The notes beneath the pieces are model-generated. The model did not search any database. It saw only the letters and a program-made list of their open reading frames with translations, and was not told the DNA's origin. From Nemopilema nomurai (taxonomy: Eukaryota; Cnidaria; Scyphozoa; Rhizostomeae; Rhizostomatidae), in the NCBI GenBank assembly GCA_003864495.1, contig ML133409.1, forward strand, positions 1,814,420 to 1,878,419: a stretch of 64,000 nucleotides of DNA, given 5' to 3'. Positions 35,701 to 47,700 of this stretch are shown one piece after another (position 1 is the stretch's first letter; each line of letters starts with the position of its first letter). The translations under genes and the position numbers were made by a program.

Positions 35701-38700
35701 TCAAATGAAATGACTTAAAAATTTTTCCTCGTTTCTATTTGATGATTCCTTGAAAAAATTGATCGGCAGTTTTCTCGAAATTTCAATTGTTCAAAATGCG
35801 AAGAAATTGTTATTTTCGATTGATAGTTATGATAGAAAAATGACGTGTCTTTTCGAATGCAGATTGAATTGGCCAACAATTGGTGATTCGATTCCAATTA
35901 TAATGTTATAAAATCAGTTGACGTCATAATATTGAAGGAAGCTGATTAAAAATCCAGCCTTTTCATTGTGTCATAAAATCACAGGCATTGTGAAAAAACC
36001 TTTTTGTGCTGAAGTTGCTGTCTTATTGCTCTGGCTCCCGAAAAATCATAATTTCGTCTTTAATACAACTGATTTGATCATATTTTTGGTTTAATTTTAG
36101 CGAGGATTTTTATTGAGACAAATCATCTTTGTAGACTCAGTTAATCCCGTGATTAAAACTGTAACTTCATTGTCACCCGGCCTAGCCTCTAGACGAGCTG
36201 TGTGCACATTTACATCCGCCAATAGGGAGAAGGTCTGTCTAGAAATCGCAGCGATCAGCGGACTTAAAAGAGATTAAATTGTTGAAGTAACATTAGTCGA
36301 TTTGCGCTGCCTTCTTTATTCCCTAAAATCTGGTATAAGGCCTTAATTATTTCTCTTAATTTGATCTCAAGCGCCTTTTTACAAAAGCAGAATTAATCAT
36401 AATAAGAAAAAGCGATTTTACATGGTGCTTTGTTTTCCAAAGCATCAAGCTGTTTTGTCTCGAGAAAAATGTTTTCTAAGCTAATTATCGGAATGACTTT
36501 TAGTCTGGATTTCAAATAAAACAATTGGATTGCTAATCGTGAAAGTAATTAATAGACCTTTCTAGTTGAAGGATCTGAGAATCTGAATCTTCTGAAAGAT
36601 TTTAATAACGTTTGATTACACAACTTATAACTTTCTGCTTTAAGCCTTTCAACTCTTTTTTATTGCTTTATCAAAATCTATGTGTAAAAGTCTATTCTTT
36701 TCAATTAGCACTTCTCTTTGCACCAACTGAAGTGATTTTCCCTTTTAACAAAGACATTATCAGAAAACGTGTACCAGAAATCCCCCAAAACTTTGAAAGT
36801 GCTTCGTTTGCAGACCCCTGTTTGGTTTGGGGGCTGAAATACGACTTGAATTAGAAGATAATTGAATTTGAGGGCATGCGCAGCCTCGAGGTGATTGCGC
36901 AGCCTCGTTCAGCCCCTACAACCCATTACCGCGAATTATTTAGTCATCATTTGCATTTCACGTTGTTTTTGAAAGCCTTACACTTTCATTGTTCTTGGCA
37001 AAATTCGATTTTTCATTTTTGCAACAGTTAATTAACATATCCATCTAATCGCCTGCTCACTTGTTTTCGATGTCTGCATGCTATGCGCTCCTATCAACAG
37101 TGCAACCAAACATATTTAACTCTTTCGATTCTAAAAAATCCGAAAGTAGCACAATTTTATTTTGTATCTATTGGAGACTTCGCCCCACGCCTCTTGTAAG
37201 AAAAGACCACGTGTCATCAGAGAGTGGACGTTGATAAGCGTAGGAAGAAGCATAATAGCGTAGGTTTTGAATTGAGAACCGAATTGGCATGTAAACAGCT
37301 TGTTGCTTATAAATTATCGATTCGAATCAAATGCTGGTGCTTTGTTGAGATTCTAACACGATGAACGCTTGGTTCGCAACAGTATCTTCCCACAAAAATA
37401 AGTACAATCGCTACGATTTTGCTTTGGAAACTACAGGCAAGCCCTTTTTATAACAAGATGCTCTTCGTACCGGGCTTATCCATTCCATCACAATAGAATG
37501 TTGCTTTGATTGACAGCACAAACCAATAAACAAGGAGAGGCGGATTGTGAAAAACACCGTCAAGACAGGACCATCGCATTTCTAACAACATCAACAGCAC
37601 TGTGTTGCAAAATACGCCGGATTGATACCCTGGAACGGCATCAGCAGCCTGTTAGTACTCAGGGTGTGTACGGGCAGTGACGTCATAAGAAAAAAAGTGA
37701 TTAGAGACATTCCGAATATTTTGCATCTCACATGGGAATTTGTCTGCTACCAGCCTTCTGGAACTAGGAGTAACCTGCAATCATCGCGAGAAACAGACTC
37801 TTGGAAATAAACGAAGGAAGCGCAAATTAAATATTAATTTATGTGTTACACAACGCGAGAGCGAGTTTTGCAAAGTAGAATCCTCCAAAGAGCGCCGAAG
37901 ATTATTGTGCTGTTCGAAAGAAGCATGAATGCGGTAGAGTGCCTCAAAAGCATTCCCGCGGTGTTGCAATCGGCAGCTCGTTTTCACTGGCTACGTGGCA
38001 CCCCTGTCACCGATTCGAAGTTTTCCGCTCACAATCAATCCACTTTGGTGTCATCCTTCTAGAGCAGGTGTTTCAAGTACCATTTGGAGTGCAGATCGTT
38101 CCAACCATTGCCAACAAGTGTTCACGATTGCAACTGAATCAGGCTGGTTACACTCTTTAACCCAACTCTCCACACCAGTTGTGTGAATGATGGAGGACAA
38201 TGACACCCAGTACAGGTTTTGCACCAAATACATTTAGTTTGCGATATCGGCAATGTTTTGGGAAGTTATTGTTTCATGTTTCATTCCCCAAAGTGTAGAA
38301 GACATTGTTTTCAGTGTTTTGTGCAATACATCATGGTTTGTTATGCAACTGCAAAGGGCCCGCTAGTCCTTATTTCGTGAGCGTGTTTTCAGACCTTACT
38401 ATGACAACAGTTGCTAAGTTGGTAGAAAGACCCTTTAAACCATCAGCTCCTTCAATGCAAAGTTGCTTTTCATCTGTCTGGACACAATTACCTTCGTTTC
38501 GTTGAGTTATTCGCTAATTTGGTAAGCTCTTCAACAGAAAGAAAGTAAAGCCTCATAATTTTCTCAAACAACCCGGTGCTCCTGTGACCTGATATTTTTG
38601 TTCGTTGAAATAATTTACCTACAGCAATTAAATTCAAAGCTCGATAACGAATGAAGTACGATAAATGAATTGTTGTTGTTTGGTTTGAGATTCGTCCATT

Positions 38701-41700
38701 GTTCCACCATAGCTTCTTGATCGAGTACATTTCCGCGAATCGTGATTCCAATCATGTTTGCAGAGAACAAACTAAATATTATGCCACTATTGGAGTGCTG
38801 TATGATCTATTCATTTTGCTGTTTGTCTTCTTTCGTTTTAAATAATCTAATGCTCAAGATGTTTTCTCCGCCTCGACTTTAATTGAAATTCATTTTACGC
38901 GTTGTTTCGCCCGGACACCACTCAAACAGGTGGCCACCTTTTACCGACGAACGTTTTCGAGTGAATTATCAAATGATTTTTATTAGAAGAGCGTTTCAAT
39001 CAAATTAAGACTGGTGATACTCGGGTAATTTGGCGATAGTCGCGAAGATTTGCGATCAAATGTTTGTGCGTTTATTAGTAAAATTGTTGGGTTGTCAAAT
39101 TCAAGACTGGATTGCAGACACTTCAAGATTTTACCAACTTGCAGTTCAAATATTTTACAGTGGACAAGAATGATTGATGTTTCTGCTGTATGGCTGTTCA
39201 CTGGAGTTTGGATGTGCTCTGATTGATAAATTCTCCACGTGAGCAAAACGATTCAGAAACGACGAGAAAAACAAACTATGATGGTTTATACAAATGCAAC
39301 TTGAAATCCATTTAACAGCAGTGGCTAGTATCAAACGAGGATTCTATGTTGACGATCTTTTTTACCTAGTCATTGCGAGTCATTGCGAGTCATTGCCGGG
39401 ATTTTGGATGAGATTGTTGTCCCGTGCGCGTTGTCACATAGTTGACAGACGTCGCCAATGGATCCAGACAGAGTTTCCCGCAAACAGCCACTTGCCAGGG
39501 ATCTGAACCCGGAAGGTGATTATCTGTGTTGCTGAGGCCGGGAATTAGGCGATCTGTACCTCTGTCTGTTGGCGATGGTTCAAGTGTGTGTATCAGGGAA
39601 GTGACGTTGGTGGCTTTTGTCCAACTCAGCCAACTGATTTGTCGCGTGAACTAATTTAGAGTCGCTCTGTCTATGACGGCTACGTGCTAACAAAACGCGG
39701 GTCCAATCAGTCGCATGGAGAATGTTCTGACAATACAACTGCGTTTTATCGAAGCTACTGTTGTATTGAGTTCGTTTCAACGCAAAACTTGTCCTGAAGT
39801 TGTTTACAATTGAAGGTCAATTTCTATTCGGCGTAGTCTATCTAGCGTTCGTGACATTGTAAAATCCGCTTGGAGTTGGTTATTCGATCGAAGTCCTTGA
39901 CGAAAGGGACGACGCTTTTTAGTGAGGAGTTTCCATTCGACCGAGTGCAATCTCAAAGCTGAGAATGAATAGCAACAGGGTTCAATTAAGCGTGCGCGGC
40001 GTTTATTACGAGACTCTCGAATCGACGTTACGACGGTTCCCGACGACCCTTCTTGGTTCGCGAAGCAAACGCCAGACTCTCGCCAAAACCAAGGCCAACA
40101 TGATCCTGCTGCACTGCAGCGCAATCTCCTTCGATGCAATACTGTTTTATTACCAGTCAAACGGCATCCTTACCCGACCTCCGTCGCTGCCCGCTGATGA
40201 CTTCGAAGAAACCTGTCGCTATTTCGACATTCCAGAAAAAGACATTCGCAAAATGAAGGAGCGGGAAGGCCTCGTGCTAGAAGACTTTACGCCAATTTAC
40301 GAGTTTAATTACGACACTCAGGAATCCGTTTGGCAGTTTTTGGAGAACCCTCAGTCGTCTAAGCCTGCTGCAGTCTACGCAACCATCGTTTATGTTCTCA
40401 TATTTTGTTCAGTCTTGCTGGGGTGTTTTCAAACCCTTCCGGAGCTGGAGTTTCGAGGGGAAATCTTTTCTATCGATTTTGTCTTGAACATATTCTTCCT
40501 CGTTGAACTGTTACTGAGGTTCCTAGTTTCGCCTATCAAAACGCGCTTCTTCGTATCTACGATTAATTTGATCGACGCGATATCCGTGCTGCCCTACCTC
40601 GTGTTCCAGTTCCTCAACTTGACCGAACACTCCTCGATGACCTTTTTACAGGCTGTCAGGGCGTTCCGGGTCTTGCGTCTACTTCGCGTTCGGCGACAGT
40701 CTAAAAGACTCCAAGTAGTGTTCCGCATTTTATCAGACTGCGTTGTTGACGTCATTACGATGGTACTGGCCGTTGCAATGTCCTCCCTAGCTTACGCAAG
40801 CCTAGTGTATTACGCTGAACAGTCTGCTTCGACGAACACTCAATTTACAAGCATCCCCGATTCTGTCTGGTGGGCAATACAGACTATAATTCCCCTCGGT
40901 TATGGAGACATTGTTCCAAGAACGCTTCCAGGGAAATTTGCAGCTGGTATGGTCTGCGTTTTAGCTGCGTTCAGTTTCACTGTGCCTGTTCTCTTTCTTG
41001 GCGGGAAATTTCTGTCGCTCTATTCACGAAGCTTCGGTATGACCTTAGGAAATGACTTCCAGGGCATCGACTCGGACTAAAAGTAGACCGCATCTGTGAC
41101 AAAGCACATGTGCTCTAAATGGACATTTGTCACGGTCAGCTGACAGTGTGGCAACAGGGCTGTCGCATTGCCAGGATATCAACACACCGAATCCATGCAG
41201 AAGATGAGGGGATAGGATTTGTTTTCCTTGCGGTGCTTTCTAGCAAGGTAATTTGATAAGCTGGGATGCTTAGTTCAATGACCTGGTCACACATATATTC
41301 TATAGTAATCAGGCATGTTATCAGCATCAGCCAATAACTGTATTGCAAAACAGATGCTATTGTCTCCATATTACAGTTGGCGTCTTCTTGATATTGATAT
41401 GATATTTCTTCTTGATTCATACGCTTGCGCAATATACAGAGAATTGATTTTGGGCACCTCATTTATAATCTCGCGTTGATTGTCTCGTGTTGAATTGTTT
41501 TCGAAGAACATTTTTGATCATTAAAACAACATCATTTTATATTTCTTTTTGTTGCATATTATCTATTTTTTGTACACTTGTATCAGCCCATTGTGTTGTA
41601 TTACCTTCTAGGCTTCTTCGCCAGCAAGCAGTTTTTATTATATTGCTTAACATCAAATTCATTAAATGTCCGTCTGTGTTTTGCTATAGTTTTGCAAGAA

Positions 41701-44700
41701 GTGTCCGATTTCCCAGCCACATTAACTGCAAAGTGCGATAACTACCTGGCAAAAGCCAAATTGTTTTTTATAATTTATGAAACAGTCCAATCAAATTTGA
41801 AAGTTTATGATTACGGAGGTTTTGAAGAAAATCTATTTCAATCGCCAGCAACGTGGCAAATTAACTGTATTTTAACCTGCATTTGATGTTATCAATTCAA
41901 TAAAGCCACTTTAGTTTGTATTGGCGCTGCTTCCATGGTGCCTTTGTGTAACCCGCAGTTCTTGCCACCTGTAACAAGCGATTCTTCTATTTAAAGATCA
42001 TCTACAGATTGTGTCATTTATGATGTCACGGGTCATTAACGTTCTGCCCATCAAATAATGCTTTCCGGGCCGCCCGATGCTTTCCCATGCTCACGTTTAA
42101 ACACTGCAATGTGGTTCGAATGGCACGTGCTATCCCCAGTTCCCAAATGCGTTGCAATACTGATGCAAGTTTACATGGCTTATTCGACCTTTCCCAGCTC
42201 AGCACCAATAATTCATGAATTTCTATAGAACGAGAAGCTATTTGTAATTGCTATTTTTTCTTATAATTTTTGTGTCATTCATCCAACTTTTCAGCATTTT
42301 TTAAGGAGTTTCTTGGTTTGGTAGGTAGGGTAATATGCAGAAGTGATGTGAAGCAATATAGAAATGTTCGGTATTCTAAGAGGTGTTTTTAGTTATTGCA
42401 TTTCTAGGCGTTCTCGTGATGCCCTCTTTTCAAAACCCGGCCTACCTCTATAAGAATCCCAATTCTTACCTGTCAATGAATAAATAACTAAAAATGTAAC
42501 TGACAACAAAGATGAGGACTGGCTTACCATAAAGTATCAAAGTTAGTATTATGAAAAAGATATAGTATTTGTATAATAATCTAAGCACATACGCAAGTGT
42601 GTTTATCGAGATGATGTGGCATGAAATGATATTTCTACGAATAAAATATAGTCGTTTCTCTGAATCCATTACCGATAGTCACTATGATTTTTTTTGTATA
42701 TGTTCAAAAGATTTGGCGGCATTTTTTGTTATTCGATTAGCTATGTAAATGGTGTTGTTGTTGAAATGATTCGTCGTTGTGATATAAATGCCAGGCTTAA
42801 GATCATAAATTCATTAGAGAATGTTGTTTGAATTTCATATCTTCATAGGTTATAATATATCAATATTTGAATTGACATTAACAGCAAACTCTTGTGGTTA
42901 ACTCCGGAGGGATTTTTCCATTAAAAAAATAGTAATATTTCATAATCGAAAATCTTTGTTATGCAACACAGAAATAAAAATTCAAGTTTCCGTGTTGTTT
43001 ACCTTTGGGTCTTAGGCTCTTTGCCCAAATATTGCTAAAATACGGACTAACGTTTACAGCAAACGAAGCCTGAGGGTTGATGAAAGATATTTCTCTTTAA
43101 AAAGGCTTTGCTTCTGGATGTGCTTTGGCCACGGGGTTTTAATCCAAAATGCCCATGACGAATTGATATGGCTAAGGCAATGCCTAGTTAGATCAAAGGT
43201 GCTTTACTCTCACAAGTTTAGGATCCCTAATCACCAGCGAGGGACGTGCCTGATATTCTACCTACATTGGTCATTTTGCAGCTGGAGTAGCTTCGTTTTG
43301 TTCATTGGTCCATCAACTGGACCGGATACTGTCATGCATTTGCTGTTGTATTTCAAACATTTGGTTTGGGAAGTCAGTTCGGGAGCAACTTCTCTTACAC
43401 CAACCTTCGACCACACAACCCCTAAGAATCAGGAACACTAGGTTTATTTTGAACATTGCAAGACAACGTCTGGAGCGTGAAAGATTTTGGTCTGTCAGCA
43501 TTGCATGTCAAACTTGCTGTGTGCTCGGCCATCCTCTGACTCTTCTGCAAAAATAGGATATGATAATCATCTGAATCTGCACAAATGAAATTTTGGATCA
43601 ATCTGCATCTTCGTACCAGCGCCTCATCATTAGAACTGGACTGACACTAAACAACGATAAGGACATGTTCTATCGATCAAACAAGTTGAGACTAGAGACC
43701 TTTTATAGAGCGCTGACATCACGTGATATGAAATTGGACCACGCTATTGGTTTATTCACATTCACTGACGAAGACGATAATCAATAATCCCTTGTTCGAA
43801 GAAAATGAGATTTTTTCTATTTGAACCTTGTCGTTGATATTGGCTCGCAATTTAATTAGAACAGCAGTAAATCATACACTGGCTTAAGTTTGTCGTGTCT
43901 GACGTCATCGCCGTTTGGGCTTAACACCGAATATATGGTGCGCATCCCACAACAATTTTTCCATAATGCTGGATCCTCTAGTCTTTCATCAATGCTATGG
44001 ATTTTAGAGAAGGTTTTAATTACTAGGTCCACAAAAACACATCATATAATTCGTGTGTTTCTCCAGGTGTTGATTAATTTCACAGTCCTGTGGAGTGCAA
44101 GGATGTTTACTTGTATCTAAGACAACATTATTAGTTTTCTGTTGTTTTTGTCAGCTGTTTAGGATATGTTTATTCTGTCATGTCCAATGCTGTTAACGAT
44201 GTTCTGAGATTTGCTTTTAATAAATGTTCTTATTCCCAGATACTGCTTCTTTCTTGTAATTTTGCAGTTATTATATCGTTTATTAAATTGATCAATTCTA
44301 TTAATATGAAGCTGATAATAAGAAATATTAATAGAGCCACAACTATTATATAAATAAAGGTTCGGTTTGAGTGAACTTCCCCGAGAGATGGTTTCACCTA
44401 TATCAATGTTATCCAATTTTCACTAAACATCAATGTTGACATTTTTTGAAAGAAATGCGAGGAACTAGAGTGAAAACCTTATCGCTGTTTCAAACCAAGG
44501 TAGCATCTTACAATGAAATCCTGATTTCTGTCAGAATATCTCTTGTAAGAATACTTGGAGGAAAGGGTGCCGCTGTCAATAAAAATTCTCAAGCATGCCT
44601 TTAGAATTCCAGACACGCGCAAACATTCATTCAAAGAGCATTGATTTTTTGCAGTTGTGAGATTATACGAGACCACAAAACAGGGGATTCTTTGTGCTAT

Positions 44701-47700
44701 GGTTTCATTGAATTCGAAAAGGTTTGTTTCTATGTTTCTTTTAAATACACCTTTAAGCATGATGTATATTTTTAGGTAGATCGTTGTAGAAATGACACCA
44801 TAGCTGTTCTGTTGCGCAATACAAGAAGTGGCAACTTTGGCTGACCACAGTTCGTTCTGCTATAAGCAGCGACCATGTTTTCGAGATATAAATCGTGATT
44901 TTATATTCTATTCGGGCTCTGTTGTAATTGAAAGCACATTGTGGGTGACTTTTGTGGATCTTTCGTCAAAAGTGTAGAAAATAGAACGAATATGATTGCA
45001 AGTATATAACAGCATTAACTCGATATGTAATAAGCCCTATATAATACTTTTAGCCAAGAAATATCGCTGTTTTATCTTGGTAATGTCCTGCTTCTTTGTA
45101 GAATATACAGCCAGGGAAAGCTTAAGTTTTTCAAGATCTGCTATGTAGAATAAGTTGTTGGATATCCTACTAGAACTTATTACCATTTGTAGTAACAGAA
45201 GGCAGCGAAGATAGTCTCTAACATTCCTGGCTGTTAAACATTTAGCATTTGAATTGGCCCGTTACACCATTGTAAAATTATTGCCTACGTTCATCATAGT
45301 TTGCCCACGAGAAATTTTAGCCCTTGAAAGGATATTCTTCCTGGTCTAAGGGCAGCTTTGAACGAATGTTCATTAAAAAGGGAGGAAGCAGTACAGGAAA
45401 TCCGTGTAATTATTTGACAGCCCTTCAGACTTCATCCTCATTTATCATCATCATGAGGTGTCAATCATAATGCTTATTTTTGTGGGAGTTTAAAAGCCGT
45501 ACTCGTCCGATTTAGTAACATTTCAATCTTTGCAGGTTGAAGAATGTGAAAAGGCGTATTTCAAAATGGACAATGTTCTGATTGATGATCGCAGAATTCA
45601 TGTGGATTTTTGTCAGTCAATTACGAAAAGCAAATGGAGTCGATCGGGTACTTTTCATACTCATTTAGTCAAACCTAAACATTTATGTCTTGCAAATGAA
45701 GAAATCTATTAGTCATTGCATTTATTTTATACCAGATCATGGAGCTTGAATCAGAATTTATGAGCTTAAGTGCCATTTTGGTTCTTTAATATTTGGGGTT
45801 GAAGACGATGACTACTGGGTACATTTGTGTCTAGGCGGAAAGCACCAGGGAATTTTTGTCGGAATATTTAAACGCAGGACCATTAGAAACAGCCCTGCGA
45901 GACATCTGTTAGAAAAAATGTTATGATACTGAAATTAAGTTTTAGATGCTGACAAACTAGACACTGTTTGCCTGTTTTTTGTTCCGTCTCGGAACATAAA
46001 TTGCCTGTTTTTCTTTTCATTTTTGAATCCATTTCTCTCATAGTCGTTTAAGGAGCAAGAAATCAATGTATAGTGCCCTCCCATCATTGCTTACTCAATT
46101 TCTTAATCTATATGGTGTTTTGGTTTCAATCTTTTTGCAACGCTTTTTTGCTCAAAAAATTGAGACGGGCAACCAGAGAATTTCTTCTTAGAAAGAGTCA
46201 ATATGAAGGACATGGCACAATGAGTAGAAGTGATTAAAGGAAGTGCATAATAGAACTGAATGATTCCAGAACAAAGTCAAATTTTCAAGAGGAGATAGCG
46301 AAGCTTATGAGGTTATGAAGCAAGGACGTTTTCCGTGACGTCATGCGAGGTTACAGTTGACAGAACAAGAGTCATTCGACCGTCTCGCAGCTCCTGTTAA
46401 CAGAGGTTCCCAAAACACACCGTTCAGCTTGTGGGCGATAGAAGATTCATTGAACTGATATTCTTGGTAACTCAATTTCTAGGACCCGTTTCATTCGTTT
46501 TCTAGGACTGAAGGGAAAGTATTCGTTCGCCTCGAGCGCCGGGCCAGTGAAGGAAATGCCTCAAAAGAAGTTTGAAATTAGAGATAAAAGCGGAAAAGAC
46601 AAGTATCCTTTCTGTGTTTCGCTAATTCTGAATATTATTTGTACAGGCTTTTGCTGCATATTTTAATGTAAGATCCTTGCAACATCCTCGAAATCTGAAT
46701 TTAATTTGCGCTATCTGTGAAAAACGCTATCTTCACCCTGATGGTCTGCAGTATCATAATGATGCACAATGAGAGTTGCAGCCTTTTTGTGCTAAAATCA
46801 GGAAAATGTGAAAGCTCGGCCAGGAATAGAATTCAATATGTGGATAATGGTGTGAAATACCAGTCTGCTTTCTAAATTATTGATGCTTCAAATATTGTTT
46901 CTTTTGATTCGCGCTTTTTGATGGTGTACATGATGGGTAATAAATTCAGCGTCATGTTTCAGACTGACTGGATCTTATTTTGTATGCATAACTTTTGTCC
47001 TAGCAGCTGAAGTGATTCTGCTAATGTGGCAATTTCACTGGCCGATTGCCAATGAAATGAAATGAAGATTTGTATTTTTCACAAAATGATAGTAAAAGAA
47101 AGATTTTTTACAATAGCGAAAGCCCATTTATTTTAAATAGGGCGAAGCAACTTTTAGCGGTTGGTTCAACGGCGATATGATATTACCAATTTGTTTCTGA
47201 TAAAATTGGCCTTCGTCTTTAAAGCTACCCACGTAAATTCACATCATACCCTTGACTACTTCCAAGATACCAAATGGTTTTTCAAAGCGACGAAGAACGC
47301 GATCGACCTTCTGGACGGAAGGAAAAAGACCAGGAGCGAGAGAAATACCGAAAACGAGATCGTCTGGGTCGTGGCCACGAGAGAGAGGCTAAGGTGAGCG
47401 TAGATTTATCGCAGAATGTGTATACGTGAATAGTAGATTTTCGCTATATTATTTCACTAGGTTGAGCCTTGGTACACGTGGTTGATTTTCATTTGGAATT
47501 CGCGTTCTAAAGCCGAGGCCTTGTCTGTTGAGTATATTCAAGCCTGGCTCTTTGTAATTCTTGATGGTGAGTTTATTGTTGATGTTTGAATTCAAGTTTG
47601 ATGACTTTTCGCAGCGCAGCGACAGTGATCGCGCTCCATCAGACGACAGGCGCAGGAAGAAGAAAAAGCCGCTGAGAAGGAGCGATTCTTCGGGAGAAGA

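Larger units (their letters stand above)
26538..39964. other. PPIL4 intron 8 between the two nested channel genes
   Basis: About 13.4 kb with no convincing additional gene. Short open frames (up to about 100 codons, many overlapping on both strands) show no domain. Recognised contents are a degraded non-LTR reverse transcriptase (33540-33985), an ATCATGATTA-rich imperfect repeat (32080-32620), a 23-bp minisatellite (34689-35030), a 15-bp E-box repeat (35090-35166) and a possible second tRNA-like repeat (39440-39560). The promoters of both channel genes should lie here, upstream of 26537 on the minus strand and of 39965 on the plus strand. Confidence 0.55.

Noticed and set aside
43118..43790. 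Open frames of 107, 83 and 64 codons late in PPIL4 intron 8
   Set aside because: Different frames overlap, with no domain, no consistent codon pattern and no splice support.
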